From positions 16,567-73,595 of the forward strand of contig JABSOI010000028.1 of assembly GCA_013216015.1 (NCBI GenBank): DNA of 57,029 nt, in the 5' to 3' direction. The notes beneath the pieces are model-generated. The model was given only the letters and a program-made list of their open reading frames with translations, made no database searches and had not been told where the DNA came from. Below are positions 45,353-55,332 of this stretch, in pieces (the first letter of the stretch is position 1; every line of letters starts with the position of its first letter). Position numbers and translations under genes: made by a program. This stretch comes from Alteromonadaceae bacterium. Its GTDB lineage: Bacteria > Pseudomonadota > Gammaproteobacteria > Enterobacterales > Alteromonadaceae.

Positions 45353-45748
45353 ATGAGAGCATCGATAAAAAAATATAGAAACGCCAATGCAGATAATGTA
45401 GTTGATGCCGATCCTCATCAACTGATTAGCATTATTTTCAAGCATATTTTATCTAATATTGCCATCGCAAAAGGGGCAATATCGAGAAACGAAATAGAAA
45501 ATAAAGGTAACTGTCTAACTAAAGCAATAGCCTTGGTTGGTGAATTACAAGATAGCCTTGATATGGATAAAGGCGGAGAGCTGTCTTCAAATTTATTTGA
45601 TTTATATGACTATATTGTCCGTTGCCTGATCCAAGGTAACCTTGAAAACAATGCTGAGAAATTAGACGAAGTAAGAAACTTGATCACTGAAATAAAAGAG
45701 GGCTGGGAAGCAATCCCCGTTGAAAGCAGAGTTAAACCAACAAAATAA
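45353..45748 (+). CDS. fliS: Flagellin export chaperone FliS
   Basis: 131 residues from the ATG at 45353; the frame runs back to a TTG at 45338 with no ribosome-binding site. The pattern SIKKYRNANADN, ADPHQLISIIFKHILSNIAIAKGAI, and LSSNLFDLYDYIVRCLIQGN is the FliS four-helix family. FliS keeps flagellin unpolymerised before export. It normally follows fliD and is co-directional with flrA. Here it is divergent from flrA and fliD is missing. Confidence 0.9.
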   Translation: MRASIKKYRNANADNVVDADPHQLISIIFKHILSNIAIAKGAISRNEIENKGNCLTKAIALVGELQDSLDMDKGGELSSNLFDLYDYIVRCLIQGNLENNAEKLDEVRNLITEIKEGWEAIPVESRVKPTK

Positions 45749-45823
45749 AAATTTTTATTCTCTGAAAACTTTTTATTCTCTTAAAACATAGTTAAAAAAA
45801 CGGATAATGGCCAAGAGATAAAC

Positions 45824-46123
45824 ATGACCGACATAGAACGCGATATAGATTTCATTATCACTAAAACAAAGCAGCTCTTTGGCGTTATCGAAAAAGAACA
45901 ATTTGACTTACTAAACACTAAAGAATTAGTTAGACAACAACTGATCGATCAATTTTTCATTAACTATTCCCAAGAGCAACTACTTGATGTCAGTGATAAG
46001 CTAGATCAGTTGTTAACGATTTCAACAGAAGTTACCGAGCTTTGTGAGAATTGTTTTGAACAAACTAAACAAAATATTTTAAAAATTAAAAAATCAGACA
46101 AAATTAAAAAAGCTTACCGATAG
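45824..46123 (+). CDS. fliT: FliT-like flagellar chaperone
   Basis: 99 residues, entirely helical and charged (for example LFGVIEKEQFDLLNTKELVRQQL). AAGAGAT precedes the ATG. The size, the position right after fliS and the helical nature suggest a FliT/FlaI-type chaperone for the cap protein or a regulator. FliT proteins are poorly conserved, so the assignment rests mainly on context. Confidence 0.6.
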   Translation: MTDIERDIDFIITKTKQLFGVIEKEQFDLLNTKELVRQQLIDQFFINYSQEQLLDVSDKLDQLLTISTEVTELCENCFEQTKQNILKIKKSDKIKKAYR

Positions 46124-46198
46124 GCCTTAGCTACCTACTTTAAACAAGCGACACCTTTCACCTGTATTAAAAACATGCGATTCGTGCAAAAGACAAAC

Positions 46199-46225
46199 TA
46201 AAGTACGCTTGTTCTTTGCCGATAT
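46199..46225 (+). promoter_or_regulatory. Sigma-28 (FliA) promoter of the flagellinolysin gene
   Basis: TAAAGTAC, 11-bp spacer, GCCGATAT. This is a close match to TAAAGTTT-N11-GCCGATAA, and the -10 GCCGAT is perfect. It lies 34 bp before the ATG at 46259. A gene under so good a flagellin promoter was probably expressed until recently. Confidence 0.9.
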
Positions 46226-46258
46226 AGTTTCTAATTATTCTAACGTTACTATTTTATT

Positions 46259-46702
46259 ATGTCGTTATCAGTAAATACCAACATTGCCAGTTTATTTGGT
46301 CGGCGCATGCTAAACAACGCCATTAACGGTCAAAGTATAGCTATGGAGCGCTTAAGCTCAGGCTTAAGAATAAATGGCGCTAAAGATGATGCTGCTGGTC
46401 TTGCGATTTCAAACGGATTTACCTCTCAAATAAGAGGGACATCTCAAGCGATCCGTAACATCAATGATGGTATTTCAGCATTACAAACCAGTGATAGCGC
46501 ATTAAGCTCCATCGTTACGAATTTACAACGTATTCGAGAACTTTCCGTTCAAGCCGCTAGCGATACTAATTCAGCCTCAGATAAAAAAGCAATTGCCCAA
46601 GAAGTAAAAGTATTGATAAGCGAAGTTGACCGGGTAGCATCAACCACTACTTTTAATGGTAAAAGTTTATTCGACCGTGGGGAGGCTACCTTCTTGGGTT
46701 GA
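46259..46702 (+). CDS. Flagellinolysin, N-terminal fragment (flagellin D0/D1)
   Basis: 147 residues. Standard flagellin N-terminus: SLSVNTNIASLFGRRMLNN, then MERLSSGLRINGAKDDAAGLAISNGF, ending TTFNGKSLFDRGEATFLG at a TGA. In an intact flagellinolysin the metallopeptidase domain would follow at exactly this point. The fragment alone lacks the C-terminal D0 helix and could not polymerise. No clear ribosome-binding site is visible immediately before the ATG, but the sigma-28 promoter is excellent. I regard this and the next reading frame as one broken gene. Confidence 0.88.
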   Translation: MSLSVNTNIASLFGRRMLNNAINGQSIAMERLSSGLRINGAKDDAAGLAISNGFTSQIRGTSQAIRNINDGISALQTSDSALSSIVTNLQRIRELSVQAASDTNSASDKKAIAQEVKVLISEVDRVASTTTFNGKSLFDRGEATFLG

Positions 46703-46706
46703 TTAA
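46700..46706 (+). other. Lesion that splits the flagellinolysin: apparent 7-bp insertion TGATTAA
   Basis: The seven bases TGATTAA put TGA in the upstream frame (46700-46702) and TAA in the downstream frame (46704-46706). Removing them joins GGT directly to GAT CGT CAA and gives one continuous frame, FLG then DRQFNVDQLYGNWLAESER. A neighbouring register of the same 7-bp removal works equally well. Confidence 0.7.
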
Positions 46707-46763
46707 GATCGTCAATTTAATGTCGATCAATTATATGGTAACTGGTTAGCAGAATCAGAACGA

Positions 46764-48014
46764 ATGATTGAAAGCGCCTACGGGTTAAAAGCTGATGGAA
46801 CAGAATCTCTCAAGATTGTCTTTGATGACGATCCGAACACTAAATTTGCAGCAACCGTCAGTTACAGCACCGCAGACGATGACAGTTTAAGTCGTGCAAC
46901 AAATCAAACATTAACTATTTTTACCAAAGCGTTTCCAACGGGTCTAAAACCCGATGGTGGTAGTCCACCCAACTATAGTGACCGTACCATAGCTCATGAA
47001 ATGGTTCATGCAGTCATGGGACGCACCATGGATATGGACTCGTTAAAGACCTGGTTTAAAGAAGGTGCCGCGGAATTAATTCATGGTGCAGACAGCAGTG
47101 TTTTAAATCAGATAATTGCTCAAGATGGCGATTCAACAAATCACTTTACCACTACAGACAGAGCAAATTATGCTACAGACAATACCTTTTTTACAGGATG
47201 GGATAGCACTGGCAAACATTATTCTCAAGCGTATCTTGCGGTTAGATTTCTACACGAAGACATTGTTGCTAATGGCGGCGAAGGTCTGAAAGATGTAATG
47301 AGTTTTCTGAGCAATGAAGATAATTTAGCCGTAGGTGTCAATTTAAATGATGCTATTGTACAACTCAATGCCGACGGCTTAACAAGTTTTACCTCCGACG
47401 CCAACCTCCAGGCAGCATTTACCGCGGGAGCCGATGCATTTATTCAAACATTAAACTTTTCAAATGAGGATACTGGTGCTATCGGAGGTTTAGATGTTGA
47501 CGGCGGCGCTATTAAAACAGCAGAGTCAGTTGTTGATAATAGCAATACTTTCTTATCCTTGAACCCATTGGAAGGTTATAAGAATGTTGAAGTTGCAAGT
47601 TCAGGAGTCGTCAACCCTTTGCTAGCCAGCAATTACAGCTTAAAAGTAGGTGCAGAAAGTGATGATGATCTGGAACTAACGTTTTTCAGCGTTGATTCTG
47701 ATGTATTGGGCCTAAACCAAATAGATATTGAAGTAGATGCAACAGCAGCGATTTCTCTCATTGATAGAGCATTGGGGTATATTTCAGACCAACGGGCCAA
47801 TATTGGCGCCATCTCAAACCGCCTGGCAAGTACAATTTCTGTAAATGAAAATAACAATCAGATGGCAAATAACAGTCGATCACGAATTAGAGATGCTGAT
47901 TTTGCTGTAGAAACGTCTAAATTGAGTAAACTGCAAATATTGCAGCAAGCTTCTTCCGCTATGATTGTACAAGCGAATGCAAGTACTGGTAATATATTGA
48001 CTCTTTTGAGTTAA
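46764..48014 (+). CDS. Flagellinolysin, metallopeptidase and C-terminal flagellin fragment
   Basis: 416 residues from the first ATG, though the homologous frame continues upstream to 46707 without a start codon. The gluzincin motif HEMVH lies at residues 78-82, followed by the third-ligand context WFKEGAAELIHGAD (97-110). The peptidase domain runs to about residue 220. The C-terminus is classic flagellin D1/D0 (IDRALGYISDQRANIGAISNRL, RDADFAVETSKLSKLQIL, ending ILTLLS). In known flagellinolysins thousands of such proteases line the filament. Split here, it could be neither exported nor assembled as such. Confidence 0.9.
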   Translation: MIESAYGLKADGTESLKIVFDDDPNTKFAATVSYSTADDDSLSRATNQTLTIFTKAFPTGLKPDGGSPPNYSDRTIAHEMVHAVMGRTMDMDSLKTWFKEGAAELIHGADSSVLNQIIAQDGDSTNHFTTTDRANYATDNTFFTGWDSTGKHYSQAYLAVRFLHEDIVANGGEGLKDVMSFLSNEDNLAVGVNLNDAIVQLNADGLTSFTSDANLQAAFTAGADAFIQTLNFSNEDTGAIGGLDVDGGAIKTAESVVDNSNTFLSLNPLEGYKNVEVASSGVVNPLLASNYSLKVGAESDDDLELTFFSVDSDVLGLNQIDIEVDATAAISLIDRALGYISDQRANIGAISNRLASTISVNENNNQMANNSRSRIRDADFAVETSKLSKLQILQQASSAMIVQANASTGNILTLLS

Positions 48015-48192
48015 CAGCAATTGTACTAAGTAAATACTCAGGTATTAACTCGACTTTTAATCCAACAAAATTGTTACTTAAATAAGCAACAGGCCCATAC
48101 AGAGCTTCATCTTTTAAAATTACGACGCCAAAATTGATCCACCCACATTTTATATCCGTTTATAATTAATTTTTATAGAAAATAGTTACCCT

Positions 48193-48211
48193 TAGGCATA
48201 TTTATTGCTTT
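48193..48211 (+). promoter_or_regulatory. Sigma-54 promoter of the pse operon
   Basis: TAGGCATATTTATTGCTTT: GG-N10-GC spacing, GGCAT -24 core and perfect TTGC -12. Only the T of TGG is replaced by A. Predicted start is near 48220, about 98 nt before pseB. It implies control by the flagellar activators. Confidence 0.65.
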
Positions 48212-48224
48212 AATATACGACAAT

Positions 48225-48251
48225 AAAAGTTTTTTCATTAGATGCCGTATT
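48225..48251 (+). promoter_or_regulatory. Possible sigma-28 promoter of the pse operon
   Basis: AAAAGTTT, 11-bp spacer, GCCGTATT. The -35 matches 7 of 8 positions; the -10 keeps GCCG only. It lies just downstream of the sigma-54 site. The remainder of the 48015-48317 gap shows no gene and no clear terminator for the flagellinolysin. Confidence 0.35.
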
Positions 48252-48314
48252 TTCGCTGAAATTTAACCACTTGGACTAAATTTTATGTAAGTATCTTTTG
48301 ATCTTTGGAGATAA

Positions 48315-49315
<1,001 letters not shown>

Positions 49316-49316
<1 letters not shown>

Positions 49317-50482
49317 TGATCCCTTACGGCAGACAACAAATTACACAGCAAGATATTAATGCTGTAGTCGAGACCTTAAAATCAGACTTTTTAACTCAAG
49401 GACCAAAAGTTGAAGAGTTTGAAGATAAACTTTGTGAATATGTAAATGCTGAATATTCATGCGTGACTAATAGCGCTACATCCGCATTACATATCGCTTG
49501 TTTAGCTTTAAACGTTTCAGATAAATCATTAGTATGGACAACACCAAATACCTTTGTCGCCACAGCAAATTGCGCCAGGTATTGTAATGCAGCTGTCGAT
49601 TTTGTCGACATAGATAAAAACACCTATAACCTTTGTCCAGTAAAACTAAAACAAAAGTTAACCGAACATAAAAAATTAGGTAAACAATTACCTGATGTTG
49701 TTATTCCTGTTCATTTTTCTGGTCAATCCTGCGATATGGAAGCCATTCATCAATTATCTGTTGAATTTGGATTTTCTCTTATTGAAGATGCCTCTCACGC
49801 AGTTGGCGCTAAATATAAGAATCAGCATGTTGGTAGTTGCCGCTATAGCGATATAACTATATTTAGTTTTCACCCGGTGAAGCTCATCACCACTGGTGAA
49901 GGTGGAGTTGCATTAACTAATGATAAGAAATTATATAAGCGGTTAAAACTCTTTTGTTCTCACGGTGTCACCAGAGACCAAAATATGCAGTTAACACCAA
50001 ATGAAAATTTATGGTACTACGAACAAATTGACCTCGGCTTAAATTACCGCATGACTGATATTCAAGCTGCACTTGGCATAAGCCAATTATCTCGATTGAA
50101 AGAGTCGTTGATAAAACGACATGAAATTGTACAAACCTACAATACTCAATTATCAAACTTACCTATCAAGCTCCCCAGTTTACTCATCGATTGTGAAAGT
50201 TCGTGGCATCTATACACTATTCAAATTGATAATATTAATTATGATCGCAATTTGGTTTTTAAACACCTTAGAAATTTAGGTATAGGTGTTAATGTGCACT
50301 ATATCCCTGTGCATACTCAACCCTATTATCAACAACTGGGCTTTCAATGGGGTGATTTTCCAGTTGCGGAAAATTATGCATCGCAAACAATCAGTTTACC
50401 TCTATACCCTCATTTATCAAAACAACAACAACTAGAAGTTATTGATGCGCTAAAAACTGCACTGGAAAGAGGTAAAATATGA
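49316..50482 (+). CDS. pseC: UDP-4-amino-sugar aminotransferase PseC
   Basis: 388 residues, DegT/DnrJ/EryC1 family PLP enzyme. Opens with IPYGRQQITQQDINAVVETL and has the PLP-Lys motif FSFHPVKLITTGEGGV, with upstream DASHAVGA. It transfers an amino group to C4 of the PseB product. Overlaps pseF by 4 bp, so the operon is tightly coupled. Confidence 0.95.
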
Positions 50483-51183
50483 ATATCGCTGTCATCATAG
50501 CCAGAGGAGGCAGCAAACGCATTCCAAGGAAAAATATTAAATTATTTGATGACATACCTATTATTGCGTATTCAATTAAAACAGCCATTAAATCCAAGCT
50601 ATTTGATCGGGTGATCGTTTCAACTGATGACGATGAAATAGCTCACATTGCTAAACAATATCAGGCAGAAATTCCTTTTATACGTTCAGCTGAATTGGCT
50701 GACGACTATGCATCAACCGTCGATGTAATGAGCGATGCGGTAAAACAACTAGATCTAACTCCACAAGACTTGGTTTGCTGCATTTACGCAACAGCACCAT
50801 TTTTAAAATCTACAGATTTGCAAAAAGGAGCTCAATTACTGGAAGATAAAAATACTGAGGTTGTATTTGCTGCCAGCAGTTATCCATTTCCTGTACAACG
50901 AGCAATCACAATAGATGATAATAATAAAGTAACAATGCTTCACCCTGAACACCTAATGACAAGATCACAAGATTTAGAAGAAACCTACCACGATGCCGGA
51001 CAGTTTTATTTTAGCAGTGCTGAATATTTTCGGAACAAACACCCTCTTTTCAGTGACCAATCAAAAGTAGTACTAATACCAAATTATCGTGTCGTAGACA
51101 TTGATACAGCACAAGATTGGGTACGAGCTGAATTAATGTTTCAATTACTCAAGCAAGATAAATATGATGAACATAGTTGTTAG
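50479..51183 (+). CDS. pseF: Pseudaminate cytidylyltransferase PseF
   Basis: 234 residues. N-terminal nucleotide-binding IARGGSKRIPRKNIKLF, then VSTDDDEIA and the YATAPFLK region are those of CMP-nonulosonate synthetases. Activates pseudaminic acid as the CMP sugar. Its 3' end overlaps the next gene by 20 bp. Confidence 0.94.
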   Translation: MNIAVIIARGGSKRIPRKNIKLFDDIPIIAYSIKTAIKSKLFDRVIVSTDDDEIAHIAKQYQAEIPFIRSAELADDYASTVDVMSDAVKQLDLTPQDLVCCIYATAPFLKSTDLQKGAQLLEDKNTEVVFAASSYPFPVQRAITIDDNNKVTMLHPEHLMTRSQDLEETYHDAGQFYFSSAEYFRNKHPLFSDQSKVVLIPNYRVVDIDTAQDWVRAELMFQLLKQDKYDEHSC

Positions 51184-52741
51184 AGCTGATGCTTCTACTA
51201 ACATAGGAGCAGGACACATAATGCGCTGCTTAACGTTAGTGCATTCGTTGAAAAGTGTAAGCTCAGAAAAGAAAATTCAAATAACTTTTATTTGTCATAA
51301 ACTACCTGAGTACTTAAAACAAAAAATATTAAATGAATCATTTGAACTAATCGAACTAAAAAGAGAATGTGATAACGAGCCCTGGACTCAGGAAAACGAT
51401 TCGGCCCAGTGCATAAATATTTTATCAAGCTTACCTACTACTGACCTATTGATTCAAGACCATTACCGACTAAATGCTCCGTGGCAAGAATTAATATCCC
51501 CATTTATTCAAAAATTATTAGTCATTGATGATCTGGCCAATAGAAAGCATAAAACGGACTATTTATTAGATCAAACTTTTGGAAGGTTACCCGAAGATTA
51601 CACCCCTTGGGTCGACCAAACCTGCCAATTATTAACTGGTCATTCCTTCATTTTATTACGCAGTGAGTTTAGTAAATTAATATCAACAGCATTTAACAAA
51701 CGAAACAATACAGACACAATAGAAAATATTTTGATAAGTTTAGGTGGAATGGACGTAAATAACATCTCTGAAAAAGCAATCAAAAGTGTTATCAATTTGC
51801 AAAACCCAGCTATGCAAACTGAGCAACAAAAACAAAAAAAGCAATATAAACTAAATTTAGTGATGAGTTCCGCCGCAACACATTTAGATAAAATTAAAAA
51901 ATTAATTAAACCACATTCATGGATTAGTTTGCACATTGACACAAATGAAATGGCCAAATTAATGCTGGATGCAGACATTGCCATCGGGGCAAGTGGTACT
52001 AGTGCCTGGGAACGCTGTAGTTTGGGGCTACCCACTTTATCAATCGTTCTTGCAGACAATCAAAGTTTGGTAAGTGCTAACTTAGCTAAACAAGGAGCTA
52101 TTATTAATTTAGGCCTTGGCGAAGAGATAACAGTCGAAGGGATAACTACAGAACTAATAGCATTAATCAATGACAAGAATAAATATCATTTAATGAGTGA
52201 AAAGTGCTTTAAGTGCTGCGATGGTGAAGGCACTTACAGGGTAAAAAATCAATTATTCAACGTTGAAAATAAATTGCTGAACGTTAGAAATAAAGTACAA
52301 CTGATCCCTGCAACTATTGATGATCAAGAAAAAACATTCCTCTGGCAATCTAACACCAGCATACGAAGATACTTCAACAATCCTGCAACTCCCACATGGG
52401 AGCAGCATTCACAATGGTTCGAAAAAAATCTAACCGACCCAAGCAGTTCCTTATATATGATCCACAGCAATAAATTACCCGTAGGAACTTTAAGGTTAGA
52501 TAAACAACATAATAATGAATATGAAATATCAATTTTAATAGATCCAACAAAACAAGGCAAAGGGCTCGCTCTTAACGCCCTGAATCAACTTCCTTTTTTA
52601 ATAAAAAACGGTACATTTATTGCTATAATTCATAAAGATAATATAAGTTCTCAAAATGTATTTAAGAAAGCTGGTTTTTCATCCGTATCAACTACCCGGT
52701 ATTGTTTGAAGATCAAAGCACATAAAAAAGTTTCTCTTTAA
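51164..52741 (+). CDS. Fused PseG hydrolase and PseH-like acetyltransferase
   Basis: 525 residues. The first ~345 are PseG, the UDP-sugar hydrolase: VRADASTNIGAGHIMRCLTL, DHYRLNAPWQ and the nucleotide-binding GASGTSAWERCSLGLP. After a linker (about 345-375) a GNAT domain runs to the end: TFLWQSNTSIRRYFNN, YEISILIDPTKQGKGLALNAL (acetyl-CoA site) and FKKAGF. PseH normally acetylates the 4-amino group just before PseG removes UDP, so the fusion joins consecutive steps. Two adjacent ATGs (51164, 51167) are possible starts. The order in the protein is opposite to the order of the reactions. Confidence 0.9.
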   Translation: MMNIVVRADASTNIGAGHIMRCLTLVHSLKSVSSEKKIQITFICHKLPEYLKQKILNESFELIELKRECDNEPWTQENDSAQCINILSSLPTTDLLIQDHYRLNAPWQELISPFIQKLLVIDDLANRKHKTDYLLDQTFGRLPEDYTPWVDQTCQLLTGHSFILLRSEFSKLISTAFNKRNNTDTIENILISLGGMDVNNISEKAIKSVINLQNPAMQTEQQKQKKQYKLNLVMSSAATHLDKIKKLIKPHSWISLHIDTNEMAKLMLDADIAIGASGTSAWERCSLGLPTLSIVLADNQSLVSANLAKQGAIINLGLGEEITVEGITTELIALINDKNKYHLMSEKCFKCCDGEGTYRVKNQLFNVENKLLNVRNKVQLIPATIDDQEKTFLWQSNTSIRRYFNNPATPTWEQHSQWFEKNLTDPSSSLYMIHSNKLPVGTLRLDKQHNNEYEISILIDPTKQGKGLALNALNQLPFLIKNGTFIAIIHKDNISSQNVFKKAGFSSVSTTRYCLKIKAHKKVSL

Positions 52742-52782
52742 CCTCAAGAGGCTTTTAAATGATAAATATGATGGTTTACTAA

Positions 52783-53685
52783 ATGAAAATATTAATGAGT
52801 GCCGCTGGCTCTTCTGCCGCAATATCAATTATCAAACACCTGCAAAGTTTAGGTCATAAAGTAATTGGTATTGATGCAAACGAAAATAGTGAAAATCTGG
52901 CAAGGTTTCATTGTGATGAGTTCTATCTATCTCCACTTTGCAATGACTCTAACTTTATACCATTTATAAATTCACTGGTTGAAAAGTTTGATCTTTACAT
53001 TCCGTTTATAGACGAAGAATTACTTAGCCTGACAAACAGTGAAGAATTATTACCCGAAATTATTCCAAGAATCATCCTAAATAATAAAAAAGCGATAGAA
53101 AACTGTACAAGTAAAATTAAATTCCAGCATTTCTGTCTTCAAAATAACTTACCTGTCGCGGCAGAAACAACGTCTGTGCCAGCCATATTCAAACCAGAAT
53201 ACGGGCGTGGTGGCAAAGGAATTTTTATCATTGAAGATGAAGAATTAGTCCCTTACTTCCAAAAGAAAACAGGTGTGGTCCAGCAATTAATTTCTGGCTT
53301 AGAATACACTGTTGACGTATTAATGGGCCAAAATAATGAATGGCTATTTGCCGTGGCGAGAAAACGGATTGAAACTGCAGGTGTTTCAAGAATAGGTGAA
53401 ATTGATCAGCATCCAACAGTGCTGAAATTAGCAAAACTATGCACTGAAAAATTTCAATTTAAAGGGCCTATCAACATTCAAATAATACTCGACCAGAATA
53501 ATGAAGCTCATCTGATTGAAATAAATCCTCGTTTTGCTGGTAGTTTAATTTTTTCCACTTTGGCCGGATTCGATATATTAGACTTAGCAATTAAAGACTG
53601 GTTAGGGCAACCATACAATCTGCCCTTAAAAGAAAGTATTATAAATAGAAAATTCGTTCGTTACTGGCAAGAACATATATGTTAA
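52783..53685 (+). CDS. ATP-grasp family protein of the pse operon
   Basis: 300 residues. N-terminal Rossmann-like part (ILMSAAGSSAAISIIKHLQ), then ATP-grasp motifs: FKPEYGRGGKGIF (loop), VQQLISGLEYTVDVL, and the metal-binding end LIEINPRFAGSL. ATP-grasp enzymes form acyl-phosphate intermediates and ligate carboxylates to amines or similar groups. Lies 41 bp after the PseG-PseH fusion and overlaps the HAD gene by 7 bp. The substrate is unknown. I infer a tailoring role on the nonulosonic acid or its precursor. Confidence 0.8.
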   Translation: MKILMSAAGSSAAISIIKHLQSLGHKVIGIDANENSENLARFHCDEFYLSPLCNDSNFIPFINSLVEKFDLYIPFIDEELLSLTNSEELLPEIIPRIILNNKKAIENCTSKIKFQHFCLQNNLPVAAETTSVPAIFKPEYGRGGKGIFIIEDEELVPYFQKKTGVVQQLISGLEYTVDVLMGQNNEWLFAVARKRIETAGVSRIGEIDQHPTVLKLAKLCTEKFQFKGPINIQIILDQNNEAHLIEINPRFAGSLIFSTLAGFDILDLAIKDWLGQPYNLPLKESIINRKFVRYWQEHIC

Positions 53686-54314
53686 TTAAAGAATTAATTA
53701 GCCAATTGGCAGGCTTTGATGAAATAATCTTTGATCTTGATAACACATTATTTGATCAAGGAACTTTTGATATTGGCGCATTTGAAGATATTGAATCAGA
53801 ACTGAAATCACTCAGTGGATCACCTTTGGTAAATTTTGCTGACTTCCTGGCATCTCATAAAAAGAAGATGGGCAATAACTATGGTTATCTCTTTAATGAT
53901 GCTTTAGCGCAATACCATTTACCGAACCACTACATCAGCCCCATGCTAAGTAAGTATTACAATCACGATGGGCGATATATTAAAATTTCAGATAGCTTAA
54001 TTCCAAAAATATCAAAACTGTTCGCAGTAAAAAATATATTTATTGTGACAAATGGGCCTACAAAAGTTCAAACAACTAAAGTGACTAAATTAAAACTACA
54101 AGCTCTATCAAAAGAAATCATCATTTGTGATCCTAAAAAACCAAATACCTTAAAACCTGAAGATTATGCTTTTAAATTGCTGAACAAAAAACACAATTTA
54201 CGTAACGTGGTAATGGTTGGGGATTGTTTTGAGACAGATGGGCTATTTGCTAAAAATTCAAATATTCCCTTTATTCAATTTACTTATTTAAAGAACAACA
54301 ATGAAAATATTTAA
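53679..54314 (+). CDS. HAD-family phosphatase
   Basis: 211 residues. Motif I FDLDNTLFD, motif II FIVTNGPTK, Lys-containing KKPNTLKPEDYAF (motif III), and motif IV VMVGDCFETDGLFAK. This is a C1-capped HAD hydrolase. The overlap with both neighbours (7 bp and 14 bp) makes it part of the operon. It may dephosphorylate a sugar-phosphate intermediate or Pse-9-phosphate. The latter is unlikely in a pathway with PseI acting on free 6-deoxy sugar, so I leave the substrate open. Confidence 0.8.
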   Translation: MLIKELISQLAGFDEIIFDLDNTLFDQGTFDIGAFEDIESELKSLSGSPLVNFADFLASHKKKMGNNYGYLFNDALAQYHLPNHYISPMLSKYYNHDGRYIKISDSLIPKISKLFAVKNIFIVTNGPTKVQTTKVTKLKLQALSKEIIICDPKKPNTLKPEDYAFKLLNKKHNLRNVVMVGDCFETDGLFAKNSNIPFIQFTYLKNNNENI

Positions 54315-55332
54315 CAGAATTATCTCAAACGACAGCAAACCCTTTGTTATTGCTGAAATGTCCAATAATCATTTATGTGATTTATCAATTGCAGAAAAAA
54401 TGATTGAGGTGGCTGCAAATTGTGGTGCAGATGCAATAAAAATACAAACATATACCGCCGATTCATTAACGATTGACTGTAATAAACCTGATTTCATCAT
54501 TAAAAATCCTTTGTGGCAAGGACGTAGTTATTACGAATTATATAAAGAAATAGCTATGCCCATTGAATGGACTGAACAACTTTTTTCAGTTGCCAAAAAA
54601 CATAACATTATATTATTCAGCTCCCCTTTTGACGAGCAATCAGTAAAGTTGTTAAATAGCCTGGATTGCCCGGCTTACAAAGTAGCTTCATTTGAAATTC
54701 AAGATTTTGCCCTATTGAAAGCAATCGCTCAGACAGGTAAACCCGTCATTTTATCAAGTGGCATTTCAACCTTTGAAGATGTCAAAAAAAGTATCCAATA
54801 TTTAAGAGAAAATGGCAGTTCCGAAATTGCGGTATTACATTGTATAAGCTCATATCCTGCATCTTTTGAACAGATGAACTTAAGTGCTATTACAAAATTA
54901 CATGAATTAGATGTCATCGTTGGGTTATCTGATCATAGCCTGTCAAATATCCCTGCAATTTCATCGATCAGTCTTGGCGGCAGAATAATTGAAAAACACT
55001 TTATCTTAGACCGTAATCTTGGCGGCCCCGATGCAACATTTTCCATTGAACCTGACGAACTTCGTTCTTTAGTAGAATCATGCTCGAATACATTCAATGC
55101 TATAGGAAATCCAAATATACTCGAACAAACTAGTCGTCCAGGCAAAGAACACGGGCGTTCTATTTATATAATAAAAGATGTAAAAGCAGGCGAAAAGTTA
55201 ACGCCAGATAATATTCGGATCATTCGTCCTGGTTTTGGCTTATCTCCTCAATATTTTCAAGAAATATTAGGAAAAAAATCTTTAACCGATATATCCAGAG
55301 GAACGGCATTATCATGGGAGCACGTCAAATGA
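54301..55332 (+). CDS. pseI: Pseudaminic acid synthase PseI (NeuB family)
   Basis: 343 residues. TIM-barrel NeuB domain with FVIAEMSNNHLCDLSIAEKMI, AIKIQTYTADSLTI, PAYKVASFEI and VGLSDHS, then a C-terminal SAF antifreeze-like domain (PGKEHGRSIYIIKDVKAGEKLT). It condenses the 6-deoxy-AltdiNAc product of PseG with phosphoenolpyruvate. Overlaps the HAD gene by 14 bp and the PIG-L gene by 4 bp. Confidence 0.95.
   Translation: MKIFNRIISNDSKPFVIAEMSNNHLCDLSIAEKMIEVAANCGADAIKIQTYTADSLTIDCNKPDFIIKNPLWQGRSYYELYKEIAMPIEWTEQLFSVAKKHNIILFSSPFDEQSVKLLNSLDCPAYKVASFEIQDFALLKAIAQTGKPVILSSGISTFEDVKKSIQYLRENGSSEIAVLHCISSYPASFEQMNLSAITKLHELDVIVGLSDHSLSNIPAISSISLGGRIIEKHFILDRNLGGPDATFSIEPDELRSLVESCSNTFNAIGNPNILEQTSRPGKEHGRSIYIIKDVKAGEKLTPDNIRIIRPGFGLSPQYFQEILGKKSLTDISRGTALSWEHVK

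Noticed and set aside
46690-46712. Programmed frameshift or readthrough joining the two flagellinolysin frames
   Set aside because: The upstream frame ends at TGA (46700-46702) and the downstream frame has TAA (46704-46706). A +1 slip before TGA runs straight into TAA, and the third frame also closes later without joining the domains. A 7-nt hop would be needed, for which I see no signal.
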